7,832 nt of DNA from CAYGZA01 sp964354135 (GCA_964354135.1 CAYGZA010000315.1:1-7832); one strand, 5' to 3'. Counted from the stretch's first letter, positions 1-5,840 are shown. Program-made: numbers and translations. The notes: generated by a model from the sequence alone, not told the origin.

Positions 1-402
1 GTCGATTTCTTGAGCATCGGCACCAACGACCTGATCCAATACACCCTGGCGGTCGACCGCAGCAACAAGGACGTGGTCTGGCTGTACACCGCGTCGGACC
101 CCGCGGTGCTGAAGTTGATTGCGATGACCATTCAGGCCGCCCAGCGGAGGTCGCTGCCGGTGAACCTTTGCGGCCAGATGAGCGGGAGCCCGACCTACAC
201 GATGCTCCTGCTGGGCATGGGCCTGAGGCAGCTCAGCGTGCCGCCCAGTGCCATTCCGGAGATCAAGAAAATCTGCCGCAGCGTCACCATCCCCGACTGC
301 GAGAAGGTCGCCCGGCACGTCATGACGCTGGAGAACGCCCGCGACATTACCAGCTACCTCCGCGGAGAACTGCAAAAAAGCGTACCCGAGCTGGGCCAGT
401 AA
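1..402 (+). CDS. ptsI: Phosphoenolpyruvate-protein phosphotransferase (PTS enzyme I), C-terminal fragment
   Basis: Enzyme I transfers phosphate from PEP to a histidine on HPr in the cytoplasm, the first step of the PTS. Only the last 133 codons are present; the gene starts left of the window. The fragment is the end of the PEP-binding TIM barrel. It shows the family block SIGTNDLIQYTLAVDR (codons 4-19), whose Asn-Asp are PEP/Mg-site residues. NLCGQMSG carries the conserved cysteine (codon 57, base 169) that corresponds to the active-site cysteine of E. coli enzyme I. LLLGMGLRQLSV and the closing helix follow. The length from the cysteine to the TAA stop is normal, so the C-terminus is intact. 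It cannot be told from the window whether this PTS transports sugar or is purely regulatory. A pyruvate-phosphate dikinase or PEP synthase is less likely, because the cysteine context and the tail are those of enzyme I. Confidence 0.95.
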   Translation, partial: VDFLSIGTNDLIQYTLAVDRSNKDVVWLYTASDPAVLKLIAMTIQAAQRRSLPVNLCGQMSGSPTYTMLLLGMGLRQLSVPPSAIPEIKKICRSVTIPDCEKVARHVMTLENARDITSYLRGELQKSVPELGQ

Positions 403-421
403 CGGGCCCGGCCGCGGAAGA

Positions 422-437
422 CCCGCTTTGAGGCGGG
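422..437. other. Short GC hairpin after ptsI
   Basis: CCCGC (422-426) and GCGGG (433-437) form a 5-bp stem with a 6-nt loop, 20 nt past the ptsI stop. No T-run follows, so it is not a classical intrinsic terminator. It may still contribute to termination or to mRNA 3'-end protection. Confidence 0.3.
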
Positions 438-466
438 ATAGGAGGACCGTTACAGACGTCTTGTGG

Positions 467-536
467 GGTGGGCTCCGCCCGCCGGAACTCGGATTTCGTT
501 GTCGCTTGAGGAAACGGTGGGCGTAGCCCGCCCACC
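467..536. repeat. REP-like doublet of two GGTGGGC palindromes
   Basis: Two hairpins share the same arm. GGTGGGC (467-473) pairs with GCCCGCC (477-483; one G-T pair) across a 3-nt loop. GGTGGGC (516-522) pairs perfectly with GCCCACC (530-536) across a 7-nt loop. About 32 nt separate them. Two similar GC-rich palindromes as a pair in an intergenic gap is the layout of REP/BIME elements. I recall similar GGTGGGC palindromes scattered through environmental planctomycete genomes, but cannot count copies from one window. Confidence 0.5.
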
Positions 537-573
537 TCGAAGGGAACTTTCAAGCAAACAATCACTTAACGGG

Positions 574-599
574 TCCCGCCGCCAACGGCAGCGGCGGGA
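574..599. promoter_or_regulatory. Strong 9-bp hairpin in front of the DUF2344 start
   Basis: TCCCGCCGC (574-582) and GCGGCGGGA (591-599) form a perfect 9-bp GC-rich stem with an 8-nt loop. The right arm ends one base before the ATG at 600 and 12 bases before the preferred ATG at 612. No T-run follows. It could act as a weak terminator for ptsI transcripts or fold over the ribosome-binding region of the next gene. No clear Shine-Dalgarno sequence is otherwise visible there. Confidence 0.4.
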
Positions 600-611
600 A
601 TGCTCGAACCG

Positions 612-1241
612 ATGGTTCGACAACGAGCACGTATTCGCTTTGGTAAACGGGGAGACCTGCGCCTGATCGGACACCGGGACCTCGTGCGCGCCTTGGAGCG
701 GCTCTTTCGCCGCGCCGGGCTATCCCTCGGCATGAGCCAGGGGTTCCATCCGAAGCCGCGAATGAGCTTTCCCTCGGCACTGGCCGTGGGCATCGAAGGA
801 CTCGACGAAGTCATGGAAGTGGAACTGGCCGAACCTTGCACCGCCCAACAATTGCTCGGGCGGCTGCACGGGCACTCCGTGCCCGGCCTCACCTTCCGCG
901 CCGTCGAGATCCTGCCCGCAGGGACCGGAAAGGCCCGGGTGCAAAGCACCACCTGGGAAATCCCGGTGCCTGCGGAGCGGCTTGCGGAAACCGCCGATCG
1001 CGTGGCGCGGCTCCTGGCCGATCCTCCTGCCTCTGTCGGGCAACCCGAGGACCTCGATCCGCTCGAGCTACGCCGCTCGCTGGAGGATTTGACCCTCCGG
1101 GACGGCGTGCTTCGCATGCGGTTGCGGGCCGGCACCCAGCGGGGCGCCGGACCACGCCGCGTCTTGGCGGCGCTCGGGCTGGACGACCTGGAGCTTTCGG
1201 GCGTTTACCTCACGCGGAGCGCCGTGGAATTGGAGCCTTGA
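612..1241 (+). CDS. Stand-alone DUF2344 (TIGR03936-type radical SAM-associated) protein
   Basis: This is a 209-residue soluble protein of the DUF2344/TIGR03936 family. The domain is usually the C-terminal part of, or the partner encoded beside, a B12-binding radical SAM protein of the TIGR03960 type, and its exact role is not established. Recognition rests on the N-terminal segment GDLRLIGHRDLVRALERL and the signature GFHPKPRMSFPSALAVGIEG (about residues 43-62), both in their usual order. The rest is a variable alpha/beta tail ending in a TGA stop. No signal peptide or membrane helix is seen. I chose the ATG at 612 (MVRQRARIRF...) because family members start this way in my memory. The in-frame ATG at 600 would add four residues (MLEP), and neither start has a good Shine-Dalgarno sequence. 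Rne starts 87 nt downstream on the same strand, so co-transcription is likely. No radical SAM partner lies in the window; upstream is ptsI. Confidence 0.85.
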   Translation: MVRQRARIRFGKRGDLRLIGHRDLVRALERLFRRAGLSLGMSQGFHPKPRMSFPSALAVGIEGLDEVMEVELAEPCTAQQLLGRLHGHSVPGLTFRAVEILPAGTGKARVQSTTWEIPVPAERLAETADRVARLLADPPASVGQPEDLDPLELRRSLEDLTLRDGVLRMRLRAGTQRGAGPRRVLAALGLDDLELSGVYLTRSAVELEP

Positions 1242-1328
1242 TCGGCCGTCGTCACGGCCCGCTCACTCCACTCGCGGCTCGCCGACGAATGCGTGCTCGC
1301 CGACCTTGCCGGCAAGAAAGGCGACACT

Positions 1329-2972
1329 ATGAAGCAGGAAATGTTGATCAATGTCTCGCAGCCTGAGGAATGCCGCATCGCCATCGTAGAAGACGGGGTG
1401 CTCGAGGAGCTCTACGTCGAGCGCACCGGTCAGGATAACTACGTCGGCAACATCTACAAAGGAGTCGTCGTCAATCTGGAGCCCAGCATCCAGGCGGCCT
1501 TCGTCGACTTCGGCGTCGGCCGCAACGGCTTCCTCCACATCAGCGACATCGAGCCCCAGTACTTTCGCCAGGGCGGCTTCGATCCCGAGCGGGCTCTCGA
1601 CGGCGACGGCTCCCGGCGCCCGCGCGACGAAGAGGACGACGACGGCGACGGCGAGCCCGAAGACGGCGCCCGGCGGCCCCCCCCGCGGCCCCGCGGCCGC
1701 GGTTTCCGCACCGGCGCCCGCCCGCGATTCAAGCCTCCCATCCAGGAAATCCTCCGCCGCGGCGATGAAGTCATTGTCCAGGTGATCAAGGAGGGGATGG
1801 GCACCAAGGGACCCACGCTCTCCACCTACATGAGTGTTCCCGGACGCTACGTGGTGCTCATGCCGGCGTTGGGCCGGGTGGGTGTCTCCCGGAAAATCGA
1901 GGACGACGACATCCGCCACCGCCTCCGCGACATCATGATCGAGCTCAACCCGCCCAAGGGCCTGGGCTTCATCGTCCGTACCGCCGGCTCGGACCGCACC
2001 AAGAAGGAGCTTTCCCGCGACCTCGCCTACCTTCTCCGCCTCTGGAAGGTGATCGCCCGGCGGATCCGCAAGCTCCCCGCCCCCGTCGACATCTACCAGG
2101 AAAGCGACATGATCATCCGCACCATCCGCGACATCTTCACCGCGGAGGTCGACGCCATTTACATCGACGAGCCTTCGGCATTCGAGCGGGCCAAGGAGTT
2201 CCTGCAACTGGTCATGCCCCGCTACGTCAACCGCCTGCACCTGTACGAAGGCAAGGGGCCGCTCTTCCACAAGTACCACCTCGAGGACGAGATCGCCAAG
2301 ATCCATCGCCGCGCGGTGCCGCTGAAGGCCGGCGGCTCGATCGTGATCGACCAGACCGAGGCCCTCGTGGCCATCGACGTCAACAGCGGCAGCTTCCGCG
2401 CCGACGACTCCGCCGAAGAAACCGCCTTTCAGATGAACCTCCTCGCGGCCAAGGAAATCGCCCGGCAGATCCGGCTCCGCGACCTCGGCGGCGTCATCGT
2501 CAACGACTTCATCGACATGCGGAAGGAAAAACACCGCCGCGGCGTGGAACGCGCCCTCCGCGACGCCCTGAAGCGCGACCGGGCCCGAACCAAGATCCTC
2601 CGGACCAGCCCCTTCGGCCTCATCGAAATGACGCGGCAGCGGATCCGCCCGAGCCTCAAGCGGAGCATCTTCCGCGACTGCCCGGCCTGTGCCGGAACGG
2701 GGGTCGTGAAAACCCCCGAAACGATGACGATCGAGGTGGTTCGCCTGCTCATGCTGGCCACTCAACGTGCGGAAATCGCCCACGTGGTGGTAACCGTGGC
2801 CGATGACGTGGCCGAGTACGTCAACAACAAGAAACGCCGCGAGCTGGCGAGGCTCGAAGACCAAGGGAAGATGGCGGTGCAAGTCGTTGGCGCCAAAGGA
2901 GTTTCGCCCCAGCACCTCCTCATCGAATGCCGCGACCCCGAAGGCCGCGAGGTGAAGTTCCCGAGCGACTGA
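1329..2972 (+). CDS. rne: Ribonuclease E/G family endoribonuclease
   Basis: This endoribonuclease would cleave single-stranded, 5'-monophosphorylated RNA in rRNA processing and mRNA decay. The product is 547 residues, the size of a catalytic core or RNase G, without the long degradosome scaffold of E. coli RNase E. An S1 RNA-binding domain begins near residue 30 (YVGNIYKG, FVDFGVGRNGFLHISDIEPQYF to 79). It is split by a charged insertion (about 80-133) and resumes at IQEILRRGDEVIVQV. Catalytic Mg ligands are D350 in VAIDVNSG and D393 in VNDFIDM, 43 apart as are D303 and D346 of E. coli RNase E. The zinc-link motif CPAC (C451, C454) also keeps the E. coli spacing. The ATG at 1329 (MKQEMLINV) fits the family start better than an upstream ATG at 1293. 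The stop is TGA. RNase E and RNase G cannot be separated from sequence alone, so the symbol could also be rng. Confidence 0.95.
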   Translation: MKQEMLINVSQPEECRIAIVEDGVLEELYVERTGQDNYVGNIYKGVVVNLEPSIQAAFVDFGVGRNGFLHISDIEPQYFRQGGFDPERALDGDGSRRPRDEEDDDGDGEPEDGARRPPPRPRGRGFRTGARPRFKPPIQEILRRGDEVIVQVIKEGMGTKGPTLSTYMSVPGRYVVLMPALGRVGVSRKIEDDDIRHRLRDIMIELNPPKGLGFIVRTAGSDRTKKELSRDLAYLLRLWKVIARRIRKLPAPVDIYQESDMIIRTIRDIFTAEVDAIYIDEPSAFERAKEFLQLVMPRYVNRLHLYEGKGPLFHKYHLEDEIAKIHRRAVPLKAGGSIVIDQTEALVAIDVNSGSFRADDSAEETAFQMNLLAAKEIARQIRLRDLGGVIVNDFIDMRKEKHRRGVERALRDALKRDRARTKILRTSPFGLIEMTRQRIRPSLKRSIFRDCPACAGTGVVKTPETMTIEVVRLLMLATQRAEIAHVVVTVADDVAEYVNNKKRRELARLEDQGKMAVQVVGAKGVSPQHLLIECRDPEGREVKFPSD

Positions 2973-3077
2973 GCGTCACGGCGCGTAGGTTGTGTGGAGG
3001 TCCTAACGGGGACGATGGGGAGGATACTCGGCCGGCTGATCGAGTTCCCGGAGGTCCTCGGTGAAGTCAAACGACAT

Positions 3078-3506
3078 CTAAATCCGGGCTCCCTCCCGGT
3101 TGTTGTCGTTGTAGCTGTCCACCTCCGTCTTCAGTTGTCGGCAGTCTCCGACGATCTGGTGCCTCCTCTGCAGGAATGACCTCTCCATGTGTTCGCGCTG
3201 CGCCGTTGTGATATCAGCCCACAAAACGAGTTGCCTGTCAGAATCACGATCGCGCAGGCTCGCAGCGTGGTACGTGCGGACTGAACGGCCTTGCGGATCT
3301 GTGTGGTACTCTCCTCGGAGCGCCCTGGCCAGATCTCTCTTGCACATTTGAACGTCCTTGCCAGGTGCCGGCTTCCAGTGCCCGTGGTTGACCGCAAACC
3401 TCGCCACCTCATCGAGATCCAACGGCTCTGTTCCTCCCGAGTCCAGGTACTCGCGAACGATGCGCAACATCGCGCTGTTGTACGGCCTGGCGAGTTCCGT
3501 CTGCAT
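3078..3506 (-). CDS. Conserved protein of unknown function, third gene of the toxin-antitoxin-like operon; C-terminus cut by an amber codon
   Basis: The 142-residue soluble protein is rich in Arg, Asp and Gln, with no signal peptide or membrane segment. I recognise the family only as conserved hypotheticals that often sit beside HTH-ImmA/IrrE genes. Its markers are RPYNSAMLRIVREY near the N-terminus, HTDPQGRSVR in the middle (residues 69-77), and FLQRRHQIVGDCRQLKTEVD (residues 111-130) followed by SYN. No enzymatic motif is visible. The start at 3506 has a good Shine-Dalgarno (GGAG about 8 nt upstream) and lies 15 nt after the stop of the HTH-peptidase gene, so the two are surely co-transcribed. 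The frame stops at TAG (3078-3080). The next 24 in-frame codons (to TAG at 3003-3005) read MSFDFTEDLREL and more, which resembles the usual family C-terminus. The full-length form would be 167 residues, so the gene may be slightly truncated. Function is unknown. Confidence 0.75.
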   Translation of the reverse strand: MQTELARPYNSAMLRIVREYLDSGGTEPLDLDEVARFAVNHGHWKPAPGKDVQMCKRDLARALRGEYHTDPQGRSVRTYHAASLRDRDSDRQLVLWADITTAQREHMERSFLQRRHQIVGDCRQLKTEVDSYNDNNREGARI

Positions 3507-3521
3507 TGTTCACTCTCCGTC

Positions 3522-4643
3522 TCAAGCTCCTGGAAAGTAACCCCATCCGTCGGTCACCGCGGAATCGACGATGATATGTCGGACCGCTTCAAGCATATCT
3601 CGGCTGTGCGCATACGGTATTTCTTCGCGGAATTGCAGTTGCCCAACGACAATTCCTGGATGGACCTGGTGCAGGTTGGCAAACTGAATGATCCTCTTCC
3701 TTGAGTACAGCGGCCGCACTCTCGTGATGAACGACTGCAATTCGGCCTGCGGCACCAGGAACTCGCACGCCTCCCGGTCCGCCCGCTGCTCCGGTTCCGG
3801 CTTGTTTTCGGAACGCTGCCGCTTGGTCCCCACCAAATCACGGTCAATCGAGAGCCTGTCGCCGTGCTTTACGTGGGCGATCTCGTGGCTTAGGGTGAAC
3901 CAGAACCAGTCGAGGCGATCGTATCTGAGCGATACTGCGATCACTGGCGACGTCGGATCAATCCAAAGCGTCGCGCCGTCGAGCCGCATCTTTGGGAGAC
4001 GTTCGACGATCACAAAGCGAACTCCAAGGTCGGCAAGCGCGCGAGGCACCTGTCCGATGTCCTCTCGCACCGCCGCGAGCTTCTGCAGACTTTCTAGCCC
4101 GTCGAGAAAACGGCCTGAGTTAAATGGCTGCGTCTCAATGGTGCGCGCAATTCTCAGTGCGCGGAAGCACCAAGCCACCTCCTCAGGACTCGTGTCTGCG
4201 TAGCTCGTTGACTTGCGGGCAGCTAGTTCCAAAGAGGGCGAGTCATCCAAGGACTTGATTTCGAGAAACTCAAGTACTTGTCTCTCGATCTCTCCTACGT
4301 CGTCACACTCCCTGATCCACTGCCGTCTCATCATGTCGCTGATCGGCGCCTTCTGATACAGGCGCGCACGTCTCGCCACGTCGATCTGGTCTCGCCGCTC
4401 GAGCGCGAGGCGGTACGCGTTCTCTAGGTTCAGCCAAAGCTCAGGCGACGTTCCAAAGGCAGCAGCCAGTTCCTGGGCCGTCTTCGTGGTGATGCTTGTC
4501 TTGCCGGACATGATATGATTCACGGACTTGAGCGGCCGTCCCAGGATGTTAGCCAGATCCCTCTGCGTCCAGTTCCGGGCCTTCAGTTCATCGCGAATGA
4601 ATTCCCCAGGGGGGAACAAATCGTCAGTAGCACGATGGGCCAT
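3522..4643 (-). CDS. HigA-like HTH antitoxin fused to ImmA/IrrE zinc metallopeptidase
   Basis: The protein has 373 residues and two domains. Residues about 10-75 are a HigA/XRE helix-turn-helix, with an N-terminal PPGEFIRDELKARNWTQRDL and then LKSVNHIMSGKTSITTKTA and LGTSPELWLNLE-like sequence (here FGTSPELWLNLENAYRL). Residues about 200-340 are a COG2856-type peptidase: DWFWFTLSHEIAHVKHGD contains the zinc motif HEIAH (H253, E254, H257). A downstream EQRADREACEFLVP (285-298) should supply the third ligand. The linker (80-200) is helical and charged. Such proteins repress their own operon, and the peptidase may cleave a regulator or the antitoxin itself; the substrate is unknown. The start ATG at 4643 follows a GGGGG stretch 6 nt upstream and lies 16 nt after the toxin stop. 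Spot GC (34 of 60 bases at 3541-3600) is lower than in rne (40 of 60 at 2461-2520), which suggests transfer. No key peptidase residue appears missing. Confidence 0.9.
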   Translation of the reverse strand: MAHRATDDLFPPGEFIRDELKARNWTQRDLANILGRPLKSVNHIMSGKTSITTKTAQELAAAFGTSPELWLNLENAYRLALERRDQIDVARRARLYQKAPISDMMRRQWIRECDDVGEIERQVLEFLEIKSLDDSPSLELAARKSTSYADTSPEEVAWCFRALRIARTIETQPFNSGRFLDGLESLQKLAAVREDIGQVPRALADLGVRFVIVERLPKMRLDGATLWIDPTSPVIAVSLRYDRLDWFWFTLSHEIAHVKHGDRLSIDRDLVGTKRQRSENKPEPEQRADREACEFLVPQAELQSFITRVRPLYSRKRIIQFANLHQVHPGIVVGQLQFREEIPYAHSRDMLEAVRHIIVDSAVTDGWGYFPGA

Positions 4644-4659
4644 TTGTAACCCCCATTGC

Positions 4660-4956
4660 CTAGTGGTAGTCTTCGATCGAAATCACGACGATTACGTTCT
4701 TCGGATCTGATGGCCTGATCTCGACGATCAGGCGCCACTGGTCGGTCAGCCGGAGCGAATGCTGATGGGACCGACTGCCTTTCAGTTTCTCGAAGCGCAA
4801 GGACTTCATCGCATACAAGTCACGCTCGTCCAGCGCGCTCCGGATGACCCGCATGACCTTTCTGAAAGCGCGGACGAGCGGGCGTCCAAAGCCGGCGGTG
4901 TATCCTTCCTCTGATTCGAGCCGCTCAAGGTCATCGGGTCCGAAAATGACATCCAT
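4660..4956 (-). CDS. higB: HigB-like RelE/ParE-superfamily toxin
   Basis: This 98-residue protein fits the HigB (PF05015) family of ribosome-dependent mRNA interferase toxins. Family features are the central helix pair (RPLVRAFRKVMRVIRSA, residues 25-41), then LRFEKLKGSRSHQHSLRL (53-70), TDQWRLIVEI, and the typical C-terminal IEDYH, close to the EIVDYH ending of HigB. HigB normally cuts mRNA at the ribosome A site and is held inactive by HigA. The toxin-first order, with a HigA-type gene 16 nt downstream, matches higBA operons. I chose the start at 4956 (MDVIFGPDDL), with a weak GGGA 6 nt upstream. A longer reading from 5013 would begin upstream of the -10 element and is therefore unlikely. 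N-terminal length is normal and no disruption is visible. Activity is inferred, and a degenerated but expressed toxin cannot be excluded. Confidence 0.85.
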   Translation of the reverse strand: MDVIFGPDDLERLESEEGYTAGFGRPLVRAFRKVMRVIRSALDERDLYAMKSLRFEKLKGSRSHQHSLRLTDQWRLIVEIRPSDPKNVIVVISIEDYH

Positions 4957-4981
4957 GTTGTCCCGCGCACCAGTGGTACGG

Positions 4982-4997
4982 GTGGTCTCCAGACCAC
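4982..4997. promoter_or_regulatory. Candidate operator of the higBA-like operon
   Basis: GTGGTCT (4982-4988) and AGACCAC (4991-4997) form a perfect 7-bp inverted repeat with a 2-nt centre, just downstream of the -10 at about the transcription start. A smaller palindrome ACCA-G-TGGT (4969-4977) adjoins it and reuses the TGGT/ACCA half-site. This position fits repression by the HTH domain of the downstream HigA-like protein. The binding is inferred. Confidence 0.55.
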
Positions 4998-5001
4998 GGC
5001 T

Positions 5002-5029
5002 ATTGTACCGCATCGCCGCGGCTTGTCAA
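5002..5029 (-). promoter_or_regulatory. Sigma70-type promoter of the toxin-antitoxin-like operon
   Basis: On the minus strand a perfect -35 TTGACA (5029-5024) and a -10 TACAAT (5007-5002) are separated by 16 nt. Transcription would start near 4995, about 40 nt before the toxin ATG. It is the only strong promoter seen for the three minus-strand genes. Confidence 0.7.
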
Positions 5030-5038
5030 CATGTGTTG

Positions 5039-5063
5039 TTTACCTTATGCGTAAATAGGTAAA
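5039..5063. repeat. AT-rich inverted repeat upstream of the toxin promoter
   Basis: TTTACC (5039-5044) and GGTAAA (5058-5063) are 6-bp inverted arms with a 13-nt spacer. They lie in an AT-rich patch that stands out from the GC-rich surroundings, between the divergent toxin and rplU promoters. It could be a regulator site or a trace of the cassette boundary. Evidence is weak. Confidence 0.3.
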
Positions 5064-5173
5064 AACGCCATTGCAGGCACCACCGGCGATGCATCTCCCC
5101 TCTTTCGATGCATATACTGCCAGCTACATTGGGGTTTTTCTCCCGGGCCGCCGAGGACTCTTACAACGGGGGC

Positions 5174-5203
5174 TTGAGCGGGCCAGGCCGATTCCGGTAC
5201 ACT
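5174..5203 (+). promoter_or_regulatory. Candidate rplU promoter
   Basis: TTGAGC (5174-5179) and TACACT (5198-5203) lie 18 nt apart, which would give a leader of about 50 nt before rplU. A weaker alternative is TTTCGA (5103-5108) with TACATT (5125-5130), spacing 16. Since the upstream neighbour is now on the other strand, rplU needs its own promoter. Confidence 0.5.
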
Positions 5204-5258
5204 AGAGGGCTCGACGGGGGCATCCACCGCATAGAGGGATTCAGTCTGAGGCGGATTC

Positions 5259-5573
5259 ATGTACGCGATCATCGAAGACAGTGGGCAGCAGTTCCAGGTG
5301 GAAGAGGGACAGGAACTCCAGATCGACTACCGGGATGTCCCTCCCGGCCAACAGCTCTCCTTCGACCGCGTGCTGGCGGTTCGCGACGAGGCCGGCCTGC
5401 GGGTCGGGCAGCCGACGTTGGCGGCAACCACCGTGACGGCAGAAGTCCTCGGGGTGACTCAAGGCCCGAAGCTCGTCGTGCAGAAGTTCCGCCGCCGCAA
5501 GACCTATCGCCGCAAGACGGGCCATCGTCAGCTCTACACCCGGGTGAAGATCAGCAAGATCGCCGTCGGCTGA
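5259..5573 (+). CDS. rplU: 50S ribosomal protein L21
   Basis: L21 binds 23S rRNA in the large ribosomal subunit. The 104-residue product has the usual family length. Its N-terminus MYAIIEDSGQQFQVEEGQ matches the L21 start. The C-terminal block FRRRKTYRRKTGHRQLYTRV (residues 77-96), continuing KI, is the basic L21 signature that contacts rRNA. The start is supported by GAGGCGG at 5248-5254, 4 nt before the ATG; the stop is TGA. In most bacteria rpmA (L27) follows directly, but no L27 reading frame is found in the next 465 nt. Upstream, the divergent toxin-antitoxin-like cassette separates rplU from rne, its likely former neighbour. Confidence 0.97.
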   Translation: MYAIIEDSGQQFQVEEGQELQIDYRDVPPGQQLSFDRVLAVRDEAGLRVGQPTLAATTVTAEVLGVTQGPKLVVQKFRRRKTYRRKTGHRQLYTRVKISKIAVG

Positions 5574-5786
5574 CGCTCACCACGGGCCATTTCCGTCGCG
5601 CAGTCAGCACCTCAAGATCCCGTCTTCTCCAGTTCCACGGCCCGCAACATCGTGGAATCTCCCTAACTTGCCGTCCAGCAAACTCTTGCGCCCTGAGGCG
5701 GCGAGCGGACCGCCAGCAGTGCCGGCAGGCCCCCTCGACGCAAATCCCGGCAGACCAAGCTTTTGGGAATACTTCTCGACCCCTTC
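5574..5786. other. Non-coding stretch after rplU, nothing firm seen
   Basis: No supported reading frame, tRNA or rpmA remnant is visible here. The only structure is a hairpin, TTCCACG (5633-5639) with CGTGGAA (5651-5657) and an 11-nt loop. It may terminate rplU transcripts but is not followed by a T-run. The rest of the gap (5787-6038) holds the nrdJ promoters and leader. Confidence 0.4.
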
Positions 5787-5814
5787 TTGACCCCAGTCGA
5801 AAACCCGTTACACT
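5787..5814 (+). promoter_or_regulatory. Candidate upstream nrdJ promoter (P1)
   Basis: TTGACC (5787-5792) and TACACT (5809-5814) are spaced 16 nt apart. Start of transcription would fall near 5821, just before the first NrdR-like box, giving a leader of about 220 nt to nrdJ. Confidence 0.5.
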
Positions 5815-5824
5815 TGCCCCGTTG

Positions 5825-5840
5825 CACCTGTATGTTGTGG
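5825..5840 (+). promoter_or_regulatory. Degenerate NrdR-box-like site 1
   Basis: The core CTGTATGTTG (5828-5837) followed by TGG matches 8 of 10 core positions of the NrdR-box consensus as I remember it (acaCwAtATatwGtgt), and 10 of 16 overall. It overlaps the -35 of P2. Its value lies mainly in the 31-bp centre-to-centre distance to site 2. Confidence 0.4.

Noticed and set aside
1263..2915. 550-codon open frame on the minus strand, opposite rne
   Set aside because: It is antisense to a well-conserved ribonuclease. The translation is Val/Ala/Asp/Gly-rich with no domain, typical of a GC-driven shadow.
2996..3058. Nine-base direct repeat GGAGGTCCT (2996-3004 and 3050-3058) as a target-site duplication
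   Set aside because: Both copies lie on the same side of the cassette and the second is within the extended reading frame of the third gene, so they do not bracket an insertion.
3291..3704. Plus-strand frame opposite the third gene and the HTH-peptidase gene
   Set aside because: It spans the junction of two well-supported minus-strand genes in antisense and has no domain or ribosome-binding site.
4957..5013. Upstream start for the toxin at 5013 (19 extra residues)
   Set aside because: That ATG lies upstream of the -10 element at 5002-5007, so the promoter would not transcribe it. The extra residues do not resemble HigB.
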